31,763 nucleotides of DNA, taken from positions 1 through 31,763 of the forward strand of contig CAJFCJ010000132.1 in the NCBI GenBank assembly GCA_904063045.1, in the 5' to 3' direction. Of the stretch, positions 21,437-31,430 are shown piece by piece. Made by a program: the position numbers and the translations under genes. Source of the stretch: Dimorphilus gyrociliatus (Eukaryota > Annelida > Polychaeta > Dinophilidae). The notes under the pieces were generated by a model, which was not told the origin of the DNA, did no database searches, and saw only the letters and a program-made list of their open reading frames with translations. Within the stretch, counting starts at the first letter, position 1, and each line of letters starts with the position of its first letter.

Positions 21437-23048
21437 TGCAGGATTGGACTTTGCAACAAAAACTGCATCCCTCCCTTTTTTCATATGGAATGGTAAAGAT
21501 GCAAAAGAAGAATTACATGTGAAATCCTTTCATGGAGCTGGAGGAAGAACAGAAGAAAAAAAGAAAAAAAGAGGCAAGAAGAAATTTGCTGTTAGAATGA
21601 TCAGAAATGAAAAGAATTCAGACAAGGCAGTGGAATTAACCAGAAGTGAAAAAGAAAGAAGAAAGTTGATGACTATTGTTGAAGAATTTGAAGAGATTAT
21701 GGCTAAAGATCAAACAGATATTGGCACACCTGATGTACCACCTCTCTCAATTGATCTTTGTGAAGAAGCCACCCCATTCAAGCAAAGACCATACAGATTA
21801 CCTCCAGTGAAAATGGATGAATGTAAAAAGCAAGTTAATGATTTAGTGAACAGTGGAATTATTAGAATAAGTAAAAGTGAATGAGCATCTCCTATTCTGT
21901 TTGTACAAAAGAAAGAAGGAATGCAAAAACTTTGTGTTGATTACAGAAAACTCAACAAGCAGACTAAGAAAAACAGGTATCCACTCCCTCATCAAGAAGA
22001 TTTATTTGATCAGCTAGGAGGAGAAAATAAATATTTCTCTGTACTTGACCTCACAAGTGCTTATCACCACATCAAAATTAAAGAAGATAGAGAGAAAACA
22101 GCATTTATAACACCATTTGGCCTCTTTGAGTTTAATAGAATGCCATTTGGGTTAGCAAATGCCCCACCTCACTTCAGCTATGTTACGGCAACATTTGTTT
22201 TAAATGGAATGGATAAATTCTGCCTCAATTATATGGATGATATTATCATATTTACCAACACTCTAGAGGAGCATAAAGTAGCTTTGACAAAAGTGCTGGA
22301 ACAAATCAAGAGAAAAGATTTTAGAATCAAGCTGAGCAAATGTAACTTTCTTCAGGAATCAATTCAATTCCTTGGACAAAGAATAAGTAAAGATGGAATT
22401 GCTACCGATCCAGAGAAAATTGCTAGGATCAAAGAAGCAAACAAACCTGTATTTGTAAATACATTACTCAGTTTTGTTGCATTTTGTGGATATTATAGAA
22501 GGTTTATTAAAGACTTTGCAAGAATTACCAAACCTCTATGAAATTTGATTAAGGAACATGGTAAAAACAGTAAACTCAACTGGACTAAGGAAGCAGAAGA
22601 AGCCTTTGATACCCTCAAGAGAGCGATGATAACACCTCAAATCCTACAGCTACCTGATTATAACAAACCTTTCTACCTTACCACTGATGCATCTGACTTT
22701 GCAGTTGGAGCTATCTTAGAGCAAGAAACTGTTGGAGCTGATGGAAAGAAAACCAAGAGACCAGTTTCATTTGCATCAAAATTACTTATCAATTCACAGC
22801 TCAAGTATGCTACATATCAAAAAGAAGCTTTTGCTGTTTATTGGGCAACACAGAAGTTTTCACATTACCTAAGATACAAGAAGTTCTTCTTATATACTGA
22901 CCACCAAAGTTTGGTTCAAACATTTTGTACACATTCAGGTGGTTATTGTAAACCATATTCATGTGCTTACCTACAAGTATGCACAGTCTATAGAGTACCT
23001 CCAAATTACTACATTCCATTCACCTATGGAAAAGAAATATCAAAATAG
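21402..23048 (+). pseudogene. Ty3/Gypsy-like reverse transcriptase and RNase H, two in-frame TGAs
   Basis: One frame (coordinate divisible by 3) from about 21402 to a TAG at 23046-23048, broken only by TGA at 21882-21884 and 22539-22541. RT landmarks: 'CVDYRKLN', catalytic Asp in 'LDLTSAYHH', 'YMDD' (22230-22241), 'FLGQRISKDG'. RNase H landmarks: Asp in 'TDASDFAVGA', Glu in 'KEAFAVYWA', Asp in 'YTDHQSL'. The frame ends at 'GKEISK', where Gypsy elements normally continue into the RNase H-integrase linker; the integrase is absent from this strand. The first TGA stands where Gypsy RTs have an invariant Trp before 'ASP'. These enzymes copy element RNA into DNA in the particle. Defective as read by the standard code. 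Confidence 0.85.
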
Positions 23049-23390
23049 TATTTAACAATACTCTGCCTGCCTAGTGTACAACACACCCTATTTTTATACT
23101 ATTTAAAGGTAGTTGTAGAATATACTTACAACTAAATTTAAATTCTAGTTTTTATTAATTTGCACATCATATTTAATGATCACTAATTGTATCTTACACT
23201 ATTTCATATATATTTGAAGTGTGTAGTTCAACAAGTATTGTAAGCACAATACTATTGTAGATGGTCAAGTGAAATTAACCTTACTCTGCCAATGACTTAT
23301 ACTCAAATATTTTACTTTTGACAAACAATTATTATTAATAATTTGTGGTATTTAAAAACAGCATTATGATGACCTCTGTCTATTTTTGTG
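23049..23390. other. Non-coding stretch after RNase H
   Basis: AT-rich; searched by eye for an integrase zinc-binding region in three plus frames and none is visible. No other feature. Confidence 0.4.
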
Positions 23391-23875
23391 TGTTGGAACC
23401 AATCCAACATTTACCAAAAATTGTTACATCTTATGCAATTTTCTGACCTATTGACAACAGTTTTCCTTAACAAAGCAAAGTTAACAAATATGGAACCATA
23501 TTTGAACTTTCCTTTTATCCATAATGATACATTTGTTTTGTGTAGATATTTTTATCTGTGAACTGTCAACTTTTGGAAAAGTATATAAAGCCTATGAATT
23601 TATCAGTAGGCAGTTCAGTTTTCTAACAGCTAACTTTGTGTTAAAACTTGCTTGTTTAGAACTAGAAACTCATTTACTCAATGAATACTCTTTGAATGAA
23701 ATACTGGTGTTTTGTTGGTAAATTTCTTGTAAAGTTTCATTTGTTGAGACAACTTGTGGACAAACTTGAAAGTTCTATTTGGACCAGCACTTTGGTACAT
23801 TGGTAAATGATTGGTGAGGACGAATTCGAATTTGATAAGCTCGAGATTCCTACAATTACAATACAACAAAGCACA
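23391..23875 (+). mobile_element. Solo LTR, family B-related copy 2 (shorter, diverged)
   Basis: From about 23580 to the end (ATACAACAAAGCACA) it aligns with the 3' part of family B copies: TATATAAAG (23582-23590), CAGTTCAGTTTTCTAACAGC, AGTTCTATTTGGACCAGCAC (23771-23790). The U3 part upstream aligns poorly and lacks the tandem units. The left border at TGTTGGAACC is a guess. Confidence 0.55.
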
Positions 23876-24296
23876 GCAACTTATACATGTACATCTTAAA
23901 ACCTACGCAAGAAAATGCTATAACATTGGCCAAACATAAGTCTGATTAGTCAGCTTCAAGGCTCATCTTTAATTACCAATAAAGGTTTGACCAAGTTATA
24001 ATTCAATTAACCTTCCTAAATATTGAACCTTGTTACATCCTGTTACTAAAGATAAATATGAACTACACATTTCAGCAACTGTAAAGTGATGATTGGATGT
24101 CAGAGGTAAACCTCAAAGTATATAAATCCTCACTATTCTTATTCTGCATGCAGTTTCCATCTGGATCCAAGGACCTGGGAAGATAACCTGGAAACAACCT
24201 CGACTGGAACCATCCATCTACTCCTCAACATAGGAAGACAGTTTGGTAATTTGGCAACCTGCTATTACAAACTATCTACTCTGCTATTGAACTCTC

Positions 24297-24301
24297 ATAT
24301 T
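24297..24301 (+). repeat. Target-site duplication, left (ATATT)
   Basis: ATATT immediately before the TG of the inserted family B LTR, repeated at 25070-25074; the uninterrupted family C copy has it once. Confidence 0.8.
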
Positions 24302-25069
24302 TGTTCACTTAGATATAGTGATATATCAATACTTAGACTTTAGATGTAAGGATACATTAGAAAGACTTATATTTTATAGGAATTAGACTGGTGCAACTAT
24401 AGAAATACTTATATTTCGTAGGAATTATAGTGGTGGAACTTTAGAAAGACTTTTATTTCATAGAGTTAGCTTTTAGTACTTTAGAAAGAACTCTATTTCA
24501 TAAGAAATAGACTCTTTGACTGCAACAGATGGTGGCTACTTGGGAATTAACAAAGGAATAAAGAACATCGAAAAGATGCAGGTCAAACACCAGATGCTGA
24601 TGAGGCAGGCCTGTTTGCTGTGGCACATGTTTGGCATGTTGCCCTAATCTTAGGACTATATTTTATATGTGTGATATAACAGTCTTTCATATTTTTGTTA
24701 CATGAGAATTATGAGACTGTCAGATTTCAACTTTGTAATCCTTTGACCACTTGAACCCAAGCTTTGGAAAATGTATAAAAGGAAATGCATTTCCTCAGCT
24801 TGTCAGTTCAGTTCTTTAACCATTAACTGGTTGTTTAAACTTACTTGTTTAGAACTAGAAACTCATTTACTCAATACATATTCTTTGGAAGAAATACTGG
24901 TATTTTGTTGAATTATTTCTACCAAAATTACATTTGTTAAGACTATTTGTGGACGAACTTGAAAGGTTCTAATTGGACCAGTACTTTGGTAAATTGATAA
25001 ATGATTGGAAAGGACGAATACTGTTCTGAAGAAGCAGAAATTCCTACAATTACAATGCAACAAAGTAGA
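24302..25069 (+). mobile_element. Family B solo LTR copy 3, nested in family C LTR
   Basis: 768 bp, starts TGTTCACTTAG, ends CAAAGTAGA (a decayed CA end; copy 1 ends GTACA). TATAAAA at 24774-24780. Four diverged tandem units of about 42 bp begin near 24357, 24399, 24441 and 24481. A 5-bp ATATT target duplication flanks it. No internal region, hence a solo LTR left by recombination. Confidence 0.85.
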
Positions 25070-25074
25070 ATATT
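25070..25074 (+). repeat. Target-site duplication, right (ATATT)
   Basis: Partner of 24297-24301. Confidence 0.8.
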
Positions 25075-25201
25075 GTTAGTTGCTTAAGTATTATTATTGC
25101 GAATAAAGCATTTTATTTTAAACATTTGTTTAAAAGGTTCGAGTAGAACCAGTATTGTTATAACTTGCAAACGCATAGATTTTGACAGCAAGAGCAGTAC
25201 A

Positions 25202-25929
25202 ATAGCAAAGAGAAAATACCTTTTCATCCAAGCTGCAGAATGTATTGTTAGTGTAATGGTTCTGTAAAAAACATTCTCTATACTGTCTGTTGTCTTGTCT
25301 TTCTGACTGCAATTACATTTGGTCTGTTTAACACAATACTATAGTCAGACTATTTGCACAGTGCACTTTGCAGAGACAATGTAAAAATATTAAAACCTTC
25401 CTCATTATTTTATATTTTTTACTTAAAAACACTTTTGCAGTTTGCATTTGGTAAAGTTGAAAAATAGAACATTTTGCAAAGGTGGAATATATTTAATATA
25501 TTTTAGACAGTTTTTAATATTTTTTTCTATATAATGGTATTTTTGTTTTTTGAGAATGACCATACACATTTATTCAATGGAAGAGCTATATTTGAAAAAA
25601 AAACAATCCAGAACAAATGACTTGTTTAGCATTAAAAAATAGAATTTTCCTTGCCAATTTTATTAAAATTTAAATTATTCATAGGCTTAGTAGAAAAACT
25701 AAATGAAAATTTCTGTTAATAAAAACAATATGAGAATGGCAACTAAACATTTTCTAAAAATATAGATAAAGGAATATCAGGATTTAGACATGAAATGTCC
25801 AAAAAGTGACAGAAAATATTCAATAAATGACAAACTACTTTTAAATATATGTTTTTGAAATAATAAAAGTATATTATAATGAATACTTTTGTAAAAAAAA
25901 AATAAATAATCCCTACCATAAACAAATAA
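25202..25929. other. No gene seen
   Basis: Very AT-rich sequence between two family C LTR copies. The minus-strand frames at 25743-26010 are low-complexity, Phe/Tyr-rich translations of AT-rich DNA with no recognisable motif. Confidence 0.4.
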
Positions 25930-26322
25930 TGTTGGAAATCTTCTAAAATGAAAGTAGAAAAGATTAACTTCAAAGTGAACTGGAAAGTGATGATTGGATA
26001 TCAGAGGCAAACTTTAAAGTATATAAATCCTCACTATTTGCATTTAAAGCATTCGCATCTGAATCCCTGTACCAAGAGGATCAACTAGAAGCAAACTCTA
26101 CTGGAGCCAGCTTTTGACTCCTCAATATTGGAAGACAGTTTGATAATTTCCCAATCTGCTATTACAAACTATCTATTCTGCTATTGTACTCTCATATTGT
26201 CACTTGCTTCAGTATTCTTATTTCAAATAAACCATTTAATGGAAACATTTATTAAAAGATTTGAGTAGAACCAGTACTGTTGTGATTTGCAAATGCATAA
26301 ATTGGCCAAGCTAGAGCAGTAT
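25930..26322 (+). mobile_element. Family C solo LTR copy 2 (uninterrupted)
   Basis: Starts TGTTGGAAATC, ends near GAGCAGTATA. TATATAAAT at 26020-26028, AATAAA near 26226, and GAGTAGAACCAGTACTG near 26263-26279. It matches both halves of copy 1 and contains a single ATATT where copy 1 carries the insertion. Confidence 0.7.
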
Positions 26323-26516
26323 AATATTCATGAATGGTAGGATAACTGCTAAAAAAACCACCTTTGGCAAGAAAATATATAAAAATATATATAAAAATGT
26401 AATTTCTATGAAAAAATATCATTCAAACAAACAAACATTTAATATCTTATTATATTAAATATTTTTCCAATATAAACTATTTGCTTGGCAGTTGAGTGAA
26501 GAAGAAGAAGAGAAAG

Positions 26517-26892
26517 ATGATATTTTTTATTATCCTTCTAATTTCTGTTCAATCGTCCATTGAATTTCGAATATTTAATGGAAAATTTTCAAATTTATAT
26601 CCGGAATATGCAAATTTTCATTTAAATGGTTATTCAAGAAGCCTATTGGATTGTATAAAAGATATTTTATCCAATCAGGATTTACCTACAATGGTATTTC
26701 TAATTTTCGATGAATTTTCCTGTCAATTTTCAACAAATTCAATGCTTGTCAATAATTTCGATAATCCAACAAATTTTTCGTCATTACCGAATTCAAACTA
26801 GTCAAAAAGATAATTGTAATGAACTATCGAGTACTCAATTACCGGAAGTGACAAACATTCCAAATTTAACAGTATCGAAAGAGTATGAATAG
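26517..26892 (+). pseudogene. Secreted-protein N-terminus, possibly PAN/apple-like, frameshifted
   Basis: The ATG at 26517 opens a signal peptide ('MIFFIILLISVQSSIEF'); a further in-frame ATG 7 codons upstream adds only Lys and Arg. The mature part 'SRSLLDCIKDILSN...FDEFSCQFS' has the spacing of the core of a PAN/apple domain but lacks some of its cysteines. The frame stops at 26799, while a plausible continuation with conserved-looking composition lies in the +1 frame to a TAG at 26890-26892, suggesting a frameshift or an unseen intron. Such proteins are extracellular. Low confidence in the family. Confidence 0.35.
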
Positions 26893-26977
26893 AATGGTGT
26901 TCAATTAATAATTGTCGATCAATTATTAAATCATTGGGATTAGGTCTTGGGATTAGGGTTAGGAAATTTTTTGTCAA

Positions 26978-27022
26978 AAAGCTGTTACAGGAGATGAAAC
27001 ATGGGTATTCTATCATGAACCA
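26978..27022 (+). mobile_element. Mariner-like transposase scrap
   Basis: Reads 'VTGDETWVFYHEP' in one frame, close to the mariner-family signature around the second catalytic Asp (TGDETW followed by YH). No frame continues on either side, so only a relic. Degenerate TTAGGG units lie just upstream (26953-26963). Confidence 0.45.
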
Positions 27023-28047
27023 TTTAGTGTGACCCTAAAATATATTTCAAACGTAATAGACCTTAAGGAGTCATTGGTTCTGAACATAGAGAGGAGGACG
27101 AAACTGTGGTAGGTCAACTAGGTAGAGAATTATGTTCTTACTGCTTAGAGATAGAGATAGATAGAGTGATCAATACTGAGATTGATGATTGGCATGAACA
27201 CAGACCAATGTTTGAATTCCAATTTAAATCTATAGTTTCTATTATAGAACATTTCTTGAGTAGTATTTTAATCTTATCATATTGTTTCTTATAATCCAAA
27301 TTACAATACAGGCAGTAGGTTAAAGATCATTAGACATTTAATTTTAAAGATTTAACATCCTATAAAGCTCACTTCCGGTTAATAATGAAACGTTGAATGC
27401 GGTGTGAGTACTTATGTGGCAATATATGATAAATGGTTGAAAGGGGAAAAAGTTGGACAGTAAGTAAGAATATTCCTAATAAAGTAAATTGTCGTAATCT
27501 TAACATTTTTATCAATTTGAAGAGTTGAAAAGTTGGGATAAGTCATTTGTACTGACAAGTATGATACCAGTTTTTAATCTAAGATAGACTGGCTATGATT
27601 AAGGTACAGGGCTTGGTTAGGTCTAAAGTGTTACAGTTAGGGTATGTTACTTTGTTCTATTGTAAAATTGTAAATTAGATGATAATAACAATAAAACTAA
27701 TAAAGATAGATTTAACTACTCGTCTTGTGTTTTTGTTGAAAACTGGTAAATCTTAATGAAGAATTTTTCAAGTAGTCCAAATAGCCTTATCTATTCCCAT
27801 CTCGTTATAGATTTTGTATGATTGGCATTAAATCATAGATAAGAAAAATGTCTGTCATATATTGTCCTACAATTTGTTTTTGTTGTTATCCTATATTGAG
27901 TACTTGTAACAAGATAAATTTTTGAATCTGTTGTTTATAAAAAGTTTAAAATATCGCACATTCTGCATAGTAAAATAGTGAAACAACTTGAACTTTTAAA
28001 GATTGCAAATATCATCAAAAACAAAAAAAAAAAAAAAAAAAGTACAG
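27023..28047. other. Intergenic, no gene seen
   Basis: AT-rich upstream region of the C1q-like gene. The frame at 27106-27294 has no recognisable motif. An A homopolymer at 28022-28040 lies just before the TATA box. Confidence 0.4.
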
Positions 28048-28055
28048 TATAAAAG
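28048..28055 (+). promoter_or_regulatory. TATA box of the chitin-binding/TSP1/C1q-like gene
   Basis: TATAAAAG 61 bp before the chosen ATG, predicting a transcript start near 28078. An in-frame ATG at 28079 would fall at the very 5' end of the transcript and adds ten polar residues before the signal peptide, so the ATG at 28109 is preferred. Confidence 0.65.
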
Positions 28056-28108
28056 CAACAGAGTTGTTTCAATTCTATATGAGAAACGGCGTTACCAAAC
28101 AAAATAGA

Positions 28109-30048
28109 ATGAAGTTTGTCACAATTACTTTATTATGTAAGTTTGAATATTCAATTCTTTATTTTTTTTTCAAATATCTAAAAAACAATTTTTTTTCTAT
28201 ACAGTAATTTCATTTTTGAAATTGTATTCTACAAACTTTGTTTGTCCTCGAAATTCTGAATTAGAACCTATTGATGGTTCTTATCCGGATCCTGAATTTT
28301 GTGGTACATATTATCATTGTATTAATGGTACGGCTCACCCTCAGCAATGTCCACCTGGTCTCCTTTTTACAATTAATTCGAATAATTCTAAATTTTCTTT
28401 GTGCACTGAACCTCATCTTGCCGAATGTTCTGGAGGGAATTCAATGGCGACTAATCCATCGGATTACGCGGCTGAATGCCCAAAATCTGGAGTGAATGGT
28501 TGCTATTTGAAAAATGATGAATGCAACAACCAAAATGGTACATTTCCTAACAAAAATGATTGTAGACAGTATTTTCATTGCTATAAGGGTGTTAGCTGGC
28601 CTCAGCAATGTCCCCAAGGCTATTTTTTTAGTCCATCATTAAATTTTCACAACTATTCGTCGAAAGTATGCGTTACTGCCCAAGAGGCGCAATGCCCGAT
28701 TGCTGGTGGATGGTCCGAATGGTCGGTATGGAGTGAATGTCGACCAAACTGTGGAGACAGTTTGAAAACACGTACAAGAACTTGTACGAATCCTCCACCA
28801 TCGAATGGAGGAGATGAATGTGCAGGCAATGCGGCCGACATTGATCTATGTTCAAATCCTCCTTGCAACTTTCATAGAAATCCTGCATTTATGGTTGCGA
28901 TGATAAGACCTATAGATATAAGAAATAGGAGGGTTGTTTGGCATAGAGTAAACGAGAACAGTGGCGACCTCTTTAATATAACAACGAACGAATTAAATAT
29001 TAAAAACAATGGTTTCTATTATCTAACAATGACTGCCACTACAACTTTAGTAGGACAAAATACTCTCAGATTTAGAATTAGAAATTTAGGTCCAAGTACA
29101 TCAATCTCTCAAGAATCCAGTTATTTTGCAGATACATTCACAACCTCTGGAATATATTCATTGAATTCATTCTCCAAGCCTCACGTATATTCGGACCTGT
29201 TTTCCAGAATAACTAGTAGTCAAAGAGGTTCTGAGACATCCTGGTCCGGCTTTCTATACGATTCCAACGTAGTGTTTTTCGCTTCAAGAGATACGTCATT
29301 CGTTAATGGTGGCGATAGAGTACCTCTACCTCTAGTTCATACTCTAAGGGGTGCCTCAGCAAATTCGGCAAGAACGGAAATTAGAGTTTTATCAAAAGGA
29401 TGGTATTTTATACACTTTGGCGCCGGTTTTATAAGTTCCGGACACGTATTCCTAGCCCTTACGATAAATGATGAAACAACATCGTCGGTGAGATCAATAG
29501 TTAAAGATCACAATTCTTTACGGAATAATCAAGCGTCAAGAGGAGTTATTTTGGAATTGAATGAAAATGATAGAGTATCATTAACGCTAGCCGATGGGCA
29601 ATTAAGATCGAGTATGAATAGGGAAACATTTCTAATGGGATTCAAATTGAATGCAGCTGTAAATAGTCCAGCATTCCACGCCTATAGAACAGCAAATTTT
29701 CCTACTGAATTGAATGCTAAGTTTGGCTATGATCAAATTGTTTTGGATACAAATTCTGGTTGGAATTTTACAGATAATACGTACAAAGTTGCAGTTTCCG
29801 GTTTATATCATATTGATATATCCATTGGTTCGTGGCCAGGAATACAATCAATCATATCCGTTCAAGTTAATAACGAAAAAAGATTGGGTATGCATAGATT
29901 ACGAGCTAGAGGAATTGAAAATTTGAGCAGAGGGGGATTACTAAGATTGGAACAGGGTGATATTCTATCAACTGAGACGATAAGTAGTCTACATAGTGAG
30001 AGATGGCAATTAACATCTTTGACATTGTTTTACGTTTCATCGTTATAA
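28109..30048 (+). CDS. Secreted protein: two chitin-binding domains, TSP1, three C1q-like modules (623 residues)
   Basis: Two exons: 28109-28136 and 28205-30048, joined in phase 1 across a 68-bp GT-AG intron that splits the signal peptide ('MKFVTITLLL'...). Domains by residue: chitin-binding type 2 (peritrophin-A/CBM14), about 25-85, with its cysteine set around 'FCGTYYHC' and 'QQCPPG'; a second, about 115-175, around 'DCRQYFHC' and 'QQCPQG'; thrombospondin type 1, about 180-230, with 'WSEWSVWSEC' and 'TRTRTC'; then about 390 residues forming three beta-sandwich repeats in which 'GFYYLTM', 'GWYFIHF' and 'GLYHIDI' mark the same C1q-type strand and 'LRLEQGDIL' is the usual late C1q signature. 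It would act outside the cell, binding chitin or matrix through the N-terminus and forming C1q-type assemblies through the C-terminus. Frame intact, stop TAA, TATA box and AATAAA present. The C1q assignment of the first two repeats is less certain than the third. Confidence 0.88.
28137..28204 (+). other. Intron in the signal-peptide region
   Basis: GTAAGT...TTTTTTTCTATACAG, 68 bp, phase 1. The frame continues exactly and yields a complete hydrophobic signal peptide. Confidence 0.85.
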
Positions 30049-30159
30049 AAGCATCACTTTCGGTTGTAAAATTCAAAATTAATCCATTTTTTATCATTTT
30101 ATTCCATTTAAAATCGATTGTTTGTAGTCATACCCAAACTCTTATTAAATAGCATTAAA

Positions 30160-30165
30160 AATAAA
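30160..30165 (+). terminator. Poly(A) signal of the C1q-like gene
   Basis: AATAAA 112 bp after the TAA stop, the first canonical signal downstream. Confidence 0.6.
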
Positions 30166-30599
30166 GGCCTTACAAAAATACAAAAATTAACAATTGTCTT
30201 ATTCTTGCTTACCAGTTTTCATATCGGAATTTAACTTATGAATATTTCACATAAATCTTTAATACAGTTGGAAAAATTCAATTTTAGAATAAAGTTCGAC
30301 AAACTTTATCCAAACTGAGCCTCTTTGCCCTTTTGACCAATTTTACAGTAGTGAACAATTACCATGACTAAGAACAGTCACATGTTCATATAGGTTTTTG
30401 AACAATAAAAGAATGCTTTGTCCTATTAAAACAATTTTACCTATAGGGGTTGGAAATCTTCATTTAGGTGTAGGTGAGTAGACCCTAATGAGTCAAAAAA
30501 AACCTTTCCTAACCCTATCTAACCCTAAATCAAACCAATAACAGAAGCCTGATTGATTTGACAAGGAGCATTTTAAACTCTACTCAGGCATCCATATTG
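30166..30599. other. Intergenic with CCCTAA-like block
   Basis: No gene. Degenerate CCCTAA units occur at 30482-30530, of the same kind as in the TIR elements near 5.9 and 11.0 kb, but no TIRs were delimited here. Confidence 0.4.
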
Positions 30600-31430
30600 A
30601 AGGGTTGGAATGGGTATCTTTAATCAAAGTAACTCAGGGTTTTTTTCGGAATTCCATTGAAAAGTATATTCTTCCAAAAGTGTCTGACATACAATCCTTG
30701 CAATGTGGAAGAAAACCCAGACGACCTACAAAGAACTTGAGGTTGACTTGAATATTCCAACATCTTCCCTCCAGTGTACATATGGTAAACAAAAGAGAAG
30801 GACAACCAGACAGAAGATAAGGTAAAGTGAATAGAAGAGCAAAGTCTCTGATTAAGCCAGAGTGCATGAGGTTGCTTGAAAGAAAAGAGTTTTGCCACTG
30901 CTAACAAGATTAAGCATAATTTGAGCCTAAAGATCTCTGAAAGAACCATTTGTAGGATTCTTAATACTCAGCGAGCAAAATACTTAGGCATTCCAAAGAT
31001 GTTCCCTCTGTCAGCACAAATTCATTTCAAAGAAATAGTATTCACAGATCAGTCCAGGTTTTCATTAGATGGACCAGATCACCTGTTAACCCAGCAGCTC
31101 AATGATAGGCCAAAGCTAATTAGGGATAAGCTCTCCTTTGGTGGAGAAGGATTGATGTTGTATATACTCAGATGGGGAGGTTTCCATCCGAAGACTTCCA
31201 TCTCTGAAGAAATCTATGCAGAATTCATGCAAGGTACTATTTTCCCACAACAGTGGGAAAAATTTGGTTAAAACTTCATTTGGCAGCAAGACAATGCTCC
31301 TCCCACACACTGCCGTTATAACAATGAATACTTTGAAGAGAATAGAACTAATGTTCTAAAATGGCCTCTATACTCTCCAGACCTCCTATATTATATATGC
31401 AAGAAGGTTTGCTTATAGTGCTCAACCAGA
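30600..31430 (+). mobile_element. Decayed Tc1-like transposase
   Basis: Plus-strand pieces of a Tc1/mariner-superfamily transposase. A linker of the GRPR type ('GRKPRRP') lies near 30704-30727. The main frame, 30876-31271, contains the first catalytic Asp in 'VFTDQSRFSLDGPD' and the glycine-rich 'GGEGLMLY...WGG'. After an in-frame TAA (31269-31271) the same frame continues with 'WQQDNAPPTH' (second Asp) and 'WPLYSPDL', after which the usual 'NPIEN' with the third acidic residue is lost. The N-terminal helix-turn-helix region is frameshifted. Inactive relic; terminal repeats not found. Confidence 0.8.

Larger units (their letters stand above)
24031..25201 (+). mobile_element. Family C LTR copy 1, split by a family B LTR
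   Basis: The two parts, 24031-24301 and 25070-25201, together match the continuous copy at 25930-26322: TATATAAAT (24119-24126), CTGCTATTACAAACTATCTA, AATAAA, and a 3' block GAGTAGAACCAGTATTG, ending GCAGTACA. Left border (TGTTACATCC) is approximate. No internal coding region. Confidence 0.75.

Noticed and set aside
20911-21468. Minus-strand frames over the LTR-gag border
   Set aside because: Antisense to gag and the LTR, hydrophobic low-complexity translation, no recognisable domain.
25743-26010. Two overlapping minus-strand frames rich in Phe, Tyr and Ile
   Set aside because: Composition is what AT-rich DNA gives by chance; overlaps the family C LTR.
28653-28888. Two minus-strand frames
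   Set aside because: Shadows of the TSP1 region of the C1q-like gene; no motif of their own.
30620-30949. Minus-strand frame of 109 codons
   Set aside because: Overlaps the Tc1-like transposase N-terminal region in antisense; the plus strand shows the GRPR-like linker and transposase motifs.
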